NCBI GenBank assembly: GCA_026967495.1
Contig: CP114060.1
Coordinates: forward strand, 1,922,001 to 1,986,000
DNA: 64,000 nucleotides
Direction of reading: 5' to 3'
DNA from: Rouxiella badensis
Lineage (GTDB): Bacteria; Pseudomonadota; Gammaproteobacteria; Enterobacterales; Enterobacteriaceae
In this document: one piece after another, positions 1 to 8,800 of the stretch
Position numbering within the stretch: position 1 is the first letter of the stretch
Layout: every line of letters begins with the position of its first letter
Notes under the pieces: model-generated
What the model was told of the DNA's origin: nothing
The model's input: only the letters and a program-made list of their open reading frames with translations
Databases searched by the model: none
Position numbers and translations under genes: made by a program

Positions 1-1227
1 TTTGTTCGGTAGGCGAATCGTGGCAGAAATCGCAAGGGAGATAATTAATAGCACAGTAATCAAGCTGAAGGTCACTACAAATCCGCCGAACAGTGAGGCG
101 ATAAGTGAACCCAGCACGCTACCGATACCAAATCCTAGATAAAGCAGGCCATAGTTTTTGGTCAGATTGTTTAGGCCAAAGAAGTCGCTTACCAGTGAAG
201 GATACACGGTAATAGTACCGCCAAAGCTAAAGGCGACGCAGGCGACCGAGGCGAAGAAGGTGGCTTCATTCATATGAGTGAAGAGCAGAATACTCATGCC
301 GACCAGTGAAATAACCTGTGCTAGAGAAATCACGCGAATACGGGCCATTTTATCTGACAGCACGCCCAGAATCAGACGACCGCTGAGGTTGGCGATAGCG
401 ATTACCGTTACCGCGTTGGCGGCAGTCATTGCGCTGAGGTGCACCATGCCCTGGCCGATATCTTTTGCCACGCCAATAACGTACAGGCCACTCATGCAGG
501 CGGTCAGGAACATGAGTGCCAGCATCCAGTACTGAGGCACACGTATTGCTTCGGCAAGACTGAAGTCTCGCGGCTGTTCCTGATGGTTGTTAACGACTTT
601 CGCTTCCTGACGTGGCGCATCCGTCATCATCAGCCCCCCGATAACGATCATGGTCATCGCCAGCAGCCCCCAGATAATAAAGGTGTGCTCGAGTGAGTTA
701 ACGCTTAGCAGATAGCCGCAGATAAATTTGAAACCAAGGCTGCCCAGGCCATAAGCCCCGATAGCGCAGGCGGATACCACGCCTTTACGTTCTGGGAACC
801 ATTTGACGCAGTTGGACAACGACATCAGGTAGCCTGCGCCGTCGGCCAGACCGACCAGCACGCCTGCGCTGAGGTAAAGCATGGCCAGGCTATTGGAGTG
901 TGCGGTCAGGAAAAAACCGACCGCCATTAATACTCCCGCGGCGAGGGTGACTTTTTTGACGCCGTAGCGCTCCTGCAGTTTTCCGGCAACGGAAGAGGCG
1001 ACCGCCAGGCCGAGGCTCAGGAGTCCAAAAGAGAAGGCGACGCGGCTGATGGGTTCGTCGAGCTTGGCAGAAAGCTGGCCGTTGAACAGGCTCCATGTAT
1101 AAACCGAGCCTAGCGCGAACATGGTGATGATGGTGCCTATCAGCGTCATCCAGCGAGTACGGTTGAGATTGGCCACGGCAACATTGGACTGCGTTCCGGT
1201 ACGTGTAAGGCCTGACTTATCACTCAT
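1..1227 (-). CDS. yhjX: YhjX-like MFS pyruvate/proton antiporter, 3' end cut by the window
   Basis: Inner-membrane major facilitator of the oxalate/formate antiporter-like group. I translated 409 codons on the minus strand; the protein aligns end to end with E. coli YhjX, starting with RTRWMTLIGTIIT followed by FALGSVYTWSLFNG, and including the KLQERYGVKKVT loop, LADGAGYL and FGGTITVYPSLVS. Only about ten C-terminal residues should lie beyond base 1. The start ATG (1227-1225) has a GGAGAG Shine-Dalgarno eight bases upstream. In E. coli yhjX is the main target of the pyruvate-sensing YpdA/YpdB system, and a matching operator lies upstream here (1309-1339). The transport role is inferred from family identity. 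Confidence 0.9.
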   Translation of the reverse strand, partial: MSDKSGLTRTGTQSNVAVANLNRTRWMTLIGTIITMFALGSVYTWSLFNGQLSAKLDEPISRVAFSFGLLSLGLAVASSVAGKLQERYGVKKVTLAAGVLMAVGFFLTAHSNSLAMLYLSAGVLVGLADGAGYLMSLSNCVKWFPERKGVVSACAIGAYGLGSLGFKFICGYLLSVNSLEHTFIIWGLLAMTMIVIGGLMMTDAPRQEAKVVNNHQEQPRDFSLAEAIRVPQYWMLALMFLTACMSGLYVIGVAKDIGQGMVHLSAMTAANAVTVIAIANLSGRLILGVLSDKMARIRVISLAQVISLVGMSILLFTHMNEATFFASVACVAFSFGGTITVYPSLVSDFFGLNNLTKNYGLLYLGFGIGSVLGSLIASLFGGFVVTFSLITVLLIISLAISATIRLPNK

Positions 1228-1308
1228 AGTGGGCTCTCCCGAGCGAAACTGATGCGTTTAAATTGGCGCTATGATAAGTCCTAATCGGTGAGTTGAATCG
1301 TTTCAGGC

Positions 1309-1339
1309 ATGAAATGCCTCAGAGGAGGAATGAAGTGCA
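1309..1339 (-). promoter_or_regulatory. YpdB-type tandem operator upstream of yhjX
   Basis: Read on the minus strand there are two direct repeats, TGCACTTCAT and GGCATTTCAT, separated by exactly 11 bases. The known E. coli YpdB target at yhjX is GGCATTTCAT-N11-GGCATTTCAT, so one half is perfect and the other has two mismatches. The site lies 82 bases upstream of the yhjX start in the correct orientation. The rest of the 390-base gap (1228-1617) is shared with the divergent VOC gene; I see no further gene in it. Confidence 0.8.
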
Positions 1340-1617
1340 TAAATATCGGTATGAATGACCTGATTTAGCCTGAGAAAAGCCTGGTTTTCCCCTGAGAATG
1401 GCCTTGCAGGCCGCGTCAGCTCTGGGTTTTTGTTGATCTAAATCACGCTTGATTCATTTAGCATTTCAGCAGGATGACGCGTAACGCTGTTTTCGAGTAC
1501 CGATCGTTTGTTTATCTCAAAACAGGGATTAGTTTTGCAGAAAACTTCGTTCTTGAAAAAGCCATCACTCTTTATTCTTTAAGTTATTGCTTATAACTAA
1601 TTAATGAAGAGAGTCTT

Positions 1618-2463
1618 ATGACCGCTATTGTTCCCCATCTTGATCATGTTGTTATCAACGTTGCCGAGGGTCTGAATTCATCAGAGCTGCTGTTTCGCAG
1701 GTTGGGATTCAGTCTAACGTCTCGTGGACATCACTCTTTAGGGTCGAGCAATCATCTGGCCATCTTTAATGACAATTACCTGGAGCTGCTGGGCTTTGAG
1801 GATCGCAGCACTTTGCTGCGTAAAGAGCTTTGGCAGGCGCCGTTAGGGTTGAACGGACTCGTGTGGAAAACGCAGAATGCCGACGCAGTTTACCAGCATC
1901 TTACACAGCGGCAGGTTGATGATGCAGAGCCAAAGGCCTTCTACCGACCGGTAAAACTTAATGATGGGACTGAACCCAACGCACGATTTCAGACGGTATC
2001 GATTGATGCGTCGCGTATTGCGCACGGCAGAAGTTTCTTCTGTCAGCACGTAACGCCCGAATTGGTTTGGCGCGGCGAGTGGCAGTCCCATCCGAATGCG
2101 GTGTCAGACATTACCGAGTTTGTGATTGCAGCGGCCGACATCCGACAGGCGGCGCAGGTCTATGTCGACGTGTTTGGCGACGAACAACTGCACGAGGTTG
2201 ATGACCAGGAGTTGAGTCTCTCGGCGGGGCGAGCGCGAGTTCGTTTTGTGACACCGCAAAAAGCTGAGGCGGAATGGGGGATTGCACCCTTTGAACAGGC
2301 TTTTGAATCAAAGATGATTGCGCTGACCTTTGCGACGCATTCGCTCGATGCTGCTCGGCAGAGTTTGCAGCGCGGTGACATCCATTTCACTGAGCGAAAC
2401 AATCAGCTTGTGGTGCAGGTCGGGCAAGGATTGGGGCTGACGTTAATATTCAGTGAACAATGA
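1618..2463 (+). CDS. VOC/glyoxalase-like domain protein
   Basis: A 281-residue cytoplasmic protein beginning PHLDHVVINV, the typical first strand of a vicinal-oxygen-chelate fold. A second weaker repeat starts near residue 160 (ITEFVIAAADIRQAAQVYVD). The arrangement fits the glyoxalase-like group with two unequal VOC modules. The start is supported by AAGAGAG a few bases upstream. Substrate unknown: metal-dependent isomerase, dioxygenase or resistance functions are all possible for the fold. It is divergent from yhjX and is followed by a small lipoprotein gene with no evident operon link. Confidence 0.75.
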   Translation: MTAIVPHLDHVVINVAEGLNSSELLFRRLGFSLTSRGHHSLGSSNHLAIFNDNYLELLGFEDRSTLLRKELWQAPLGLNGLVWKTQNADAVYQHLTQRQVDDAEPKAFYRPVKLNDGTEPNARFQTVSIDASRIAHGRSFFCQHVTPELVWRGEWQSHPNAVSDITEFVIAAADIRQAAQVYVDVFGDEQLHEVDDQELSLSAGRARVRFVTPQKAEAEWGIAPFEQAFESKMIALTFATHSLDAARQSLQRGDIHFTERNNQLVVQVGQGLGLTLIFSEQ

Positions 2464-2542
2464 CAAGAAAGGGTAAAATCTGCAACTAACGCCGTTATTG
2501 TGGGTCGAAACAGAACAATACGGCGTTAAGAGATACCTTCAG

Positions 2543-2686
2543 ATGACTTCATTGATACGTAGTTTTTACAGGACCTTTGCGGTTGCACTGGTGCTTATGC
2601 TTCTCAATGGCTGCACGGCGCAGAGTGACTCCGGGCAAACTCAGGTTCAGGGAACGAGTACGATAAGTGCAGGGGCTGCATTTTAG
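2543..2686 (+). CDS. small predicted lipoprotein
   Basis: A 47-residue product: basic N-terminus MTSLIRSFYRTF, hydrophobic stretch AVALVLMLL and lipobox LNGC, giving a predicted mature lipoprotein of only about 22 residues rich in Ser, Thr and Gln. An in-frame GTG/ATG 15 codons earlier would bury the signal sequence, so the start at 2543 is preferred. No function can be assigned. The 164 bases after it hold no other gene that I can support. Confidence 0.55.
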   Translation: MTSLIRSFYRTFAVALVLMLLNGCTAQSDSGQTQVQGTSTISAGAAF

Positions 2687-2850
2687 ATTGAGGATTTGAT
2701 GCAACGTGTGGCTAGCCTGAGAATCTCAACGCTCGCCCTAAAAATTTGAAATCAAAAAAGCCATTACCACTTAAGCCCCCATTGATTATTCACACATTAA
2801 GTAGGACATTAATTGCCTTAATTTTGTTCGAATATTCATGGAGGTATTAG

Positions 2851-3477
2851 ATGCACGCTGAACTGCTTTCCCTCTTTTCAATTTCGGTTGCGCTAGCCGT
2901 TGGGGCGATGAGTTCCGGACCGAGCTTTATCTTTGTTGCGAAAACCTCAATTGCGTCCTCTCGTCGAGACGGTCTGGCGACCGCGCTTGGTATGGGGGTT
3001 GGCTGTGCAATTTTGGTCTTGATTGCCTTTTCGGGGTTGCACCAGCTGTTGGTCACCGTGCCGTGGCTTTTCGTCACTTTGAAAATCCTCGGGGGTCTTT
3101 ATCTCTTCTCTATGGCGGTCAAGATTTTCCGCGGTGCGAACCAGCCGTTGATTTTTGGGCCAGAAGGGCAGGCTGAGAAAATAGGTTTCGGCAAGAGTTT
3201 CAGCGTAGGGCTGGTTACGCAGCTATGTAACCCTAAAACTGTACTGGTGCTGGCAGGTATTTTCGCTGCGCTGATGCCGCGCGATATTCCAGGTTATTTC
3301 TATTGGGTTTTGCCCGCACTGGGTCTATTTATCGATACGCTTTGGTACACCTTTGTCGCCTTTGTGTTGTCTTCTGCCCGCCCGCAGCGCGTCTATTTAC
3401 GCTATAAAAAATCGATTAGCCGAATTAGCGGTGGCGTGATGGCATTATTAGGAATTAAATTAATTTTCACTAAATAG
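2851..3477 (+). CDS. LysE/RhtB family amino-acid exporter
   Basis: A 208-residue inner-membrane protein with about six hydrophobic segments and the family signature GAMSSGPSFIFVAKTSI near the N-terminus (normally GPxxxxV), plus LVTQLCNPKTVLVLAGIFAA in the middle. Length is typical of RhtB/LysE exporters (about 205-210 residues). The start has a strong GGAGG six bases upstream. Substrate is unknown; homoserine, threonine or another small amino acid are family precedents. It is convergent with the LysR gene that follows. Confidence 0.85.
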   Translation: MHAELLSLFSISVALAVGAMSSGPSFIFVAKTSIASSRRDGLATALGMGVGCAILVLIAFSGLHQLLVTVPWLFVTLKILGGLYLFSMAVKIFRGANQPLIFGPEGQAEKIGFGKSFSVGLVTQLCNPKTVLVLAGIFAALMPRDIPGYFYWVLPALGLFIDTLWYTFVAFVLSSARPQRVYLRYKKSISRISGGVMALLGIKLIFTK

Positions 3478-3499
3478 TTTTTAGTTAATAAAGCCGCGT

Positions 3500-3526
3500 T
3501 GAGTTAGTTTTTTAAAACCTAACTCA
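3500..3526 (+). terminator. stem-loop after the LysE gene
   Basis: TGAGTTAG and CTAACTCA form a perfect 8-bp stem with a T/A-rich loop. It lies between two convergent genes. T-rich DNA (ATTTTCTTTTTTG) follows some 15 bases downstream on the plus strand, so the terminator role is plausible but not classical. Confidence 0.5.
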
Positions 3527-3580
3527 GTGCGGGTGCTATTTTCTTTTTTGTGTGCTGGTTTAGCTCCGACTTTCATTGGC

Positions 3581-4481
3581 CTACGCCTTGGCCAAAACCT
3601 GTATCTGCTGCGGGAAATAGTCGGAAATTGTCTCATAAAGCGAGTGTGCTGCCTCGGGCAGCCGGTTTTCAGCGCGGTGCAGTGTCACGCCAATATCGCC
3701 AACCCGGGGTAACAGGGGGGAGCGAATAACCTTGAGGGTAGAAGGCATCCCCATCTCCGTGCGCAGGGTGACGCCCAATCCGGCCGAGGCGGCGGCCCAG
3801 ATACCGCTCAGGCTTCTGCTGGTGAAGGCGATACGCCATGGGATTCCTGCTCTGTCGAGCGCGGCAGTTGCGGCGGTGCGCATGATGCAGAAGGGTTCAA
3901 AAACCAGCAGCGGTAAGGGGAGGTCTTGGGTCAGATAGGGCGTTAAATCAAATCCTTCGGCGGCTATCCAGCTTAGCGGTAATTTACCCAGCGATTGACT
4001 AAACGGCGTGGTGTCATTTCCCTGCCAACTCAGCGCCAGATCAAGCTCGTTCTGGCGAATAGCAGAAAGCAGGGGACTCATTGCGGGTGACGCTGGCTGA
4101 AATCTGCACGTTGGGATGCGAGCGGGAGAACTGGCCCAGAATTGCAGGCAATAGGGCCTCGCCGAAATCCTCCTGTAGGCCTAAACGCACCTCCCCGCCA
4201 ACCTCACTGGCCATCAGCAGCGCATAGGCTTCATCGTTCAGACTAAGCAACCTGCGCGCGTAACCCAGCATAAGTTCGCCTTTTTCGGTGAGCACCAGAT
4301 GGCGCCCCGCTTTCTGAACCAGCGCCGTTCCTGCCTGATGCTCGAGCTTTTTAAGCTGCGCGCTGATGGCCGACGTCGAGCGGCCCAACCGTTCGGCCGC
4401 AAGCACAAAACTTCCCAGCTCAATGCCGGTCACAAAGGTGCGTAAAGCCTCGGAATCAAAAGTCAGGGGTCTTTTAGCCAC
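3581..4481 (-). CDS. LysR-type transcriptional regulator (one frameshift in the sequence)
   Basis: About 299 residues when read through. The N-terminus has a winged helix-turn-helix (FVTGIELGSFVLAAERLGRS, then TSAISAQLKKLE). The effector domain follows from about residue 95, with the C-terminal part continuing from NELDLALSWQG. The frame breaks at the G run 4072-4075: removing one G restores a continuous protein through TRNESLLSAIRQ. The lesion is therefore probably a one-base insertion error. The gene is divergent from the CMD/tautomerase/DUF4865 operon, with a palindrome between them, so it probably controls that operon. The inducer is unknown. Confidence 0.8.
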
Positions 4482-4524
4482 GATAAATCATCCTGTTTTT
4501 AGGGACTATAGCTGCTGTTATATC

Positions 4525-4539
4525 TGATTTTATAAATCA
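4525..4539. promoter_or_regulatory. LysR-type operator palindrome
   Basis: TGATTTTATAAATCA is a perfect 6+3+6 palindrome with the T-N11-A character of LysR family sites. It lies in the 105-base gap between the divergent LysR gene and the CMD gene. The link is inferred from position and symmetry. Confidence 0.55.
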
Positions 4540-4586
4540 TCATAGCCCGTTATCTTCTCCATTACACCTACGCCGAGGAAGATAAA

Positions 4587-4901
4587 ATGAGCAAGTTCCC
4601 GATAACCCGCGAAACACTGGCCCAGGTCGCACCCAAGTTAGCGGCACTGAGCGAAGAGGTATTGTTTGGTGATATTTGGCAGCGCAGCGAGCTGTCGCCG
4701 CGCGACAGAAGTTTGATCACGGTGAGTGCATTAGTGGCGCTGTCCCGCACTGAACAGCTGCCTTATCACCTGCAACTCGCCGAGAAAAATGGCCTATCTG
4801 GCAGCGAAATCACCGAGTTAATCACCCATCTAGCCTTTTACTCTGGATGGCCAACTGCAGCCTCGGCACTGGCCGTTTTTGCTCAATTAACGTTGGAATA
4901 A
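4587..4901 (+). CDS. carboxymuconolactone decarboxylase-family protein
   Basis: A 104-residue all-helical protein of the CMD/AhpD-like superfamily: LSPRDRSLITVSALVALSRTEQLPYHLQLAEKNGLSGSEITELITHLAFYSGWPTA contains the family pattern of a helix ending in H, then NG, then EITE, and a final YSGWP. The peroxidase-type CxxC of AhpD is absent, as in the true CMD subgroup. A GAGGAAG Shine-Dalgarno precedes the ATG. First gene of a three-gene operon (12-base gaps). The exact reaction is unknown. Confidence 0.82.
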   Translation: MSKFPITRETLAQVAPKLAALSEEVLFGDIWQRSELSPRDRSLITVSALVALSRTEQLPYHLQLAEKNGLSGSEITELITHLAFYSGWPTAASALAVFAQLTLE

Positions 4902-4913
4902 TCGGAGGCCATC

Positions 4914-5316
4914 ATGCCCATTACTCGTATTGCCATTCCAGAACGCCGCTTCAACGCGTGGCAAAGCAAAATCTCCGAAGCGTTACAGCAGTCGCTCGAA
5001 AGCTGTTTCTCAGTGCCGGCAAATGACTGTTTTCAACTGTTTGACCGCTATGGTGAAACCGATCGCGTGTTTGACAAACATTATCTCAGCGGCGACGAGT
5101 CTGGGCGCAGCGAGGACCTGCTGGTGTTTCAAATTACGGCGGGAAGACCGCGTAACATTGAACAGAAACAGGCTCTACGCCGCGTTGGTTGAACGTCTCC
5201 ACAAATCGATAGGCATCAACCCTCAGGACGTGATGATAGTTGTCACTTATACCGAGCCAGAGGATTGGTCATTTGGTGGCGGAAAGGTGTTCCACGTGGC
5301 GGATATTCCAAAATAG
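4914..5316 (+). CDS. tautomerase family protein (one frameshift in the sequence)
   Basis: About 134 residues when read through. The protein starts MPITRIAIPE, so Pro is residue 1 after Met removal, the catalytic base of the 4-oxalocrotonate tautomerase superfamily. The second half (ALVERLHKSIGINPQDVMIVV, then EDWSFGGG) matches the longer Tautomerase_2-type proteins. The frame breaks near 5171-5174, where one base appears to be missing (GCTCTAC, expected GCNCTCTAC). It sits 12 bases after the CMD gene and 12 before the DUF4865 gene. Likely acts on a small keto or enol acid; substrate not known. Confidence 0.8.
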
Positions 5317-5328
5317 TGAGGTTTTATC

Positions 5329-5865
5329 ATGCTTGCGATGCAATATAGCTTCACCTTTCCCGCCGATTACGACATGGCGATTATTGAACGCCGAATTGCT
5401 GAAAACGGTCATCGGCTTGACGGATTTCCAGGACTGCTGTTCAAGGCTTATCTTTACGCCCGCCGATCGGCACCACAAACCGCAGGTCGTGAGAATCTCT
5501 ATGCGCCTTTTTATCTGTGGCAAGACGCAGAAAGCATGCACCGTTTTCTGCTCAGCGACGGATTCAAAGCGTTGACGGAGGCCTTTGGCTGGCCAACGGT
5601 GCGGGTAACTCCAGTATTAGCGACAGCGCTCTCGGCGGAAATTGGCGAGGCACGATTTGTCTCACGTGTAATCAAAACCATCGAACCCTACAGCATCCTG
5701 CCTGAATGGCAGATTTCACCGCCTTTAGAAGGTGCACTGGCGAGGGTGGTGGCCTGGGACACCCAACATTGGCAGCTTATTCGTTTCGCGCTGTGGAAAA
5801 ATGCGCCTGAAAACATTCAGCAAGATGAACATTATTATCAGGTTGGGCACATTTCTCTGCCGTGA
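5329..5865 (+). CDS. DUF4865 family protein
   Basis: A 178-residue protein beginning MLAMQYSFTFPADYDMAIIERRI, with GFPGLLFKAYLYARR and YAPFYLWQDAESMHRFL, which matches the DUF4865 pattern as I remember it. It resembles an EthD/monooxygenase-like ferredoxin fold in size. Last gene of the CMD-tautomerase operon and followed by a clear terminator. Biochemical function unknown. The co-occurrence of CMD, tautomerase and DUF4865 under a LysR regulator suggests detoxification or breakdown of a small ring or lactone compound. Confidence 0.72.
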   Translation: MLAMQYSFTFPADYDMAIIERRIAENGHRLDGFPGLLFKAYLYARRSAPQTAGRENLYAPFYLWQDAESMHRFLLSDGFKALTEAFGWPTVRVTPVLATALSAEIGEARFVSRVIKTIEPYSILPEWQISPPLEGALARVVAWDTQHWQLIRFALWKNAPENIQQDEHYYQVGHISLP

Positions 5866-5892
5866 GTTTTCTTTTGCATTAATTGTTTATTC

Positions 5893-5921
5893 AAGCCCGC
5901 GCCGGATTATGCGGGCTTTTT
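5893..5921 (+). terminator. intrinsic terminator of the CMD-tautomerase-DUF4865 operon
   Basis: AAGCCCGC pairs with GCGGGCTT around a ten-base loop and is followed by a T run. Confidence 0.85.
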
Positions 5922-6026
5922 AATGGGTGAGGAGTGGACTATTTATGACTATTTCTTTGCCACCTACTTTCCATAATATTGCCAAGTGATAGGATGTGGC
6001 TCACTTTTCTTAGTTGGGATTTTTCA

Positions 6027-6389
6027 ATGGCCAGGCTCGTCGCTTTCATTGCGGTATTACTGACTTTAACTTCATATACAGCGTTTGCAGACACAAACTA
6101 TAAATGCGTTTTGACCCACAGCATTCAGCGCCCGGACGGCGATGACTCAGCCGAAGTGCTGAATAAAAATGCACACGTGACGGATGCGGGGAATACTTTC
6201 ACCGTTTCGCCCGATGGCATAAAAACCATTACCAGCCCCGAACTCACCGATATTATCGGCCAGAACAATCAGCCGATGAAGGCGGGAACGGCAAACAATC
6301 TGATGTATATTCACGTGCAGAACAGTTTCGTTATTGCTAATGAAACGGAAGGTTATATCTACGCCGACTGTGTAAAAATAGACAAGTAA
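6027..6389 (+). CDS. secreted protein of unknown function
   Basis: 120 residues with a clear Sec signal peptide: MARLVAFIAVLLTLTSYTAFA, cleavage likely after AFA, giving mature DTNYKC. Two cysteines remain (NYKC and YADC near the C-terminus) and could form a disulfide in the periplasm. An in-frame start 16 codons upstream would put a polar extension before the signal peptide and is rejected. I recognise no family. It stands alone between the DUF4865 terminator and the mrdA-like gene. Confidence 0.65.
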   Translation: MARLVAFIAVLLTLTSYTAFADTNYKCVLTHSIQRPDGDDSAEVLNKNAHVTDAGNTFTVSPDGIKTITSPELTDIIGQNNQPMKAGTANNLMYIHVQNSFVIANETEGYIYADCVKIDK

Positions 6390-6631
6390 CATCCCGCGCG
6401 CCTCAACCCCATAATCCATGGATTGAGGCTGTTATCCCCCGTAGTCTCTGGCATCGTCCCTTCTAACATTGTCTTTTGCTTAACCATTCATAAATAGAAA
6501 CATTACTCTTGCTTGATTAGCACAGTTCTTATGGTCCGACTGACCGATAAGCGCTATTCTTTCGCACTTTCTGCAACTCCGCATTTTTCGTATTAGTACT
6601 GACGTCTGACAAGAAAGGTAATCCCCCGGTA

Positions 6632-8578
6632 ATGGCCCTATTGAACGAAGAAATCCGCGACCATACGGCTGAGTCCCGGCTCTTTATCCGTCGTGCCGTT
6701 ATTGCATTTGTCGTCGTTGTCATGCTGTTCGGCGTGCTGACCTTCAATCTCTACCACCTTCAGGTGGGGATGCACTCTTTCTACCAAACCCGCTCAAACC
6801 AGAACGATATCAAGATGCTGCCGATCGCCCCTAGCCGTGGGTTGATTCTGGACCGCAATGGCGTGGTGCTGGCGCAAAATATTACCCTCTACGAAATCCA
6901 GGTGATCCCCGGTAAAGTGCCGGATCTGAAGGCAACGCTGCAGGCGTTGACGCCGATCGTCGACCTGACCTCGGACGACATGGATAACTTCAAAGATGCG
7001 ATGTATCACGGTAGAAAATTTGCAGAAATTCCGCTGAAACTGGCGCTGACCGATGAGGAAGTGGCGCGTTTCTCGGTAAACCAGTTTAGATTCCCGGGGG
7101 TATCGATAACCAGCTATCAGCAGCGTAGATACCCTTACGGTGCCGAGCTGGCGCACGTCGTTGGCTATGTGTCGAAAATAAACGACCGCGATGACAAAGA
7201 ACTTTCCGCGGCCGGAGAGGCAGAAAACTACGCCGCCGACCACGATATCGGCAAGCAAGGCATCGAAAAATACTACGAAAAAGAGCTGCACGGCCGCACC
7301 GGTTATCAGGAAGTTGAGGTGGATAACCACGGTCACGTCGTGCGTTTGTTGACCGAAACGCCGCCGCAGGCCGGTCAAAACATTAAGCTGACGCTGGATC
7401 TCGGCCTACAGCAATATATCGAGCAATTGCTGAAAGGCCAGCGTGCTGCCGTGGTGGTGGTTGACCCGCGCGACGGTTCAGTGCGTGCCATGGTCTCCAG
7501 CCCAAGCTATGACCCTAACCCGTTCGTTAACGGGATCTCGGGCAAGGCCTACAGCGCACTGTTGAAGAACCCGGATCTGCCGCTGATTAACCGCGTCACG
7601 CAGGGCCTGTATCCGCCGGCTTCGACCGTAAAACCTTATATGTCTATCTCTGCGCTGTTTGCCGGGGTTATCACGCCGCAGACCACGTTCTTTGGTGCGC
7701 CGACCTGGACGCTGCCGGGGACCGAGCGCCACTACCGCGACTGGATGAAAACGGGCCACGGCTACCTCAACGTGACCAAGGCGATTGAAGAATCGGCGGA
7801 CACCTTCTTCTACCAGGTGGCCTACGAGATGGGGATTGACCGTATCCATGAATGGCTGAGCAAGTTTGGCTACGGTAAATCTTCGGGAATTGACCTCGAT
7901 GAGCAGTATTATGGCAACCTGCCGAGCCGTGAATGGAAGATGAAGGTTCACAAGAAAGAGTGGTACCAGGGTGATACCGTCTCGGTCGGAATCGGGCAGG
8001 GCTATTGGATTGCAACACCCATCCAAATGGTGAAAGCGCTGACTATCCTTATTAACAATGGTAAAATCATGACTCCGCACCTGCTAGATTCTATGCAGTT
8101 GGGTAAAGTGATTACCCCTTATAAGGCACCGCCAACGTCGCAGATTGCGGACCCGAAATCGCCTTACTGGACCATCGTTAAGAATGCAATGTTTGGTATG
8201 GCCAATGCGCCAAACGGTACCGGCTACAAGCTGTTCCACACTGCGCCTTATAAAATAGCTGCGAAATCAGGCACATCACAGGTATTTAGCCTGCGTGAGA
8301 ACCAGAACTACAACGCCAAGATGACGCCGATACGCCTGCGTGACCACATCTTCTATACCGCCTTTGCGCCGTTCGATCACCCGACGGTGGCGGTGGCACT
8401 GATTCTTGAAAACGGCGGCGGCGACGGTGTGGTAGCAGGTCCGACAATGCGCGCTATCCTCGATCACATTTTTGTGAAAGATGATGCTACCGATTGCCAG
8501 GATGATAAGAACAAGAGCAGTCCGGCCTGCCAGTTGACCGAACTTAAACCTGGAACCGCCGGCTACGACGAGCACTAA
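6632..8578 (+). CDS. penicillin-binding protein 2 paralogue (MrdA-like)
   Basis: A 648-residue class B penicillin-binding protein, a periplasmic DD-transpeptidase anchored by one N-terminal membrane helix (AVIAFVVVVMLFGVLTFNLY). It aligns along its whole length with E. coli PBP2 (633 aa). Active-site motifs are present: STVK at 331-334, SAD at 388-390 and KSGT at 545-548. Residue 330 is Ala where E. coli has Gly (PPASTVKP). The true mrdA lies in an rlmH-mrdA-mrdB-rlpA cluster, and no rodA/mrdB partner is here, so this is probably a second copy like the PBP2SAL paralogue of Salmonella that works at acid pH. The C-terminal tail is charged and contains two cysteines. No terminator with a T run follows; the stop is three bases from the first GlrR site. 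Confidence 0.88.
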   Translation: MALLNEEIRDHTAESRLFIRRAVIAFVVVVMLFGVLTFNLYHLQVGMHSFYQTRSNQNDIKMLPIAPSRGLILDRNGVVLAQNITLYEIQVIPGKVPDLKATLQALTPIVDLTSDDMDNFKDAMYHGRKFAEIPLKLALTDEEVARFSVNQFRFPGVSITSYQQRRYPYGAELAHVVGYVSKINDRDDKELSAAGEAENYAADHDIGKQGIEKYYEKELHGRTGYQEVEVDNHGHVVRLLTETPPQAGQNIKLTLDLGLQQYIEQLLKGQRAAVVVVDPRDGSVRAMVSSPSYDPNPFVNGISGKAYSALLKNPDLPLINRVTQGLYPPASTVKPYMSISALFAGVITPQTTFFGAPTWTLPGTERHYRDWMKTGHGYLNVTKAIEESADTFFYQVAYEMGIDRIHEWLSKFGYGKSSGIDLDEQYYGNLPSREWKMKVHKKEWYQGDTVSVGIGQGYWIATPIQMVKALTILINNGKIMTPHLLDSMQLGKVITPYKAPPTSQIADPKSPYWTIVKNAMFGMANAPNGTGYKLFHTAPYKIAAKSGTSQVFSLRENQNYNAKMTPIRLRDHIFYTAFAPFDHPTVAVALILENGGGDGVVAGPTMRAILDHIFVKDDATDCQDDKNKSSPACQLTELKPGTAGYDEH

Positions 8579-8581
8579 TAC

Positions 8582-8694
8582 TGTCTGCATTCGGCGACAG
8601 CGAGACTACGGAGTGTCGCCGAATGGCGACACGTAATTCATTGATAAATAAAGAATCCGTTTTAATAGCCAATAGTTGTCTCTTTTTAGAGACT
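8582..8694 (+). promoter_or_regulatory. three GlrR activator sites upstream of glmY
   Basis: The GlrR recognition pattern TGTC-N10-GACA occurs perfectly at 8582-8599 and 8614-8631, and with one mismatch (GACT) at 8677-8694. Three such sites upstream of glmY are also known in E. coli. They lie about 110-250 bases above the sigma-54 promoter, the usual enhancer distance, with very AT-rich DNA (about 8720-8800) between, where IHF could bend the DNA. The first two sites also form an inverted repeat with each other (ATTCGGCGACA at 8589-8599 against TGTCGCCGAAT at 8614-8624). Confidence 0.88.
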
Positions 8695-8800
8695 AACTGG
8701 CGGATTTCTAAACGAAAGTTTAGGTTCAAAAAAACAGCCATTAACAAATTTTAAATTTAATTCCATTTAATAACATGGTGTTATAATTTCTCTTTAAAAG

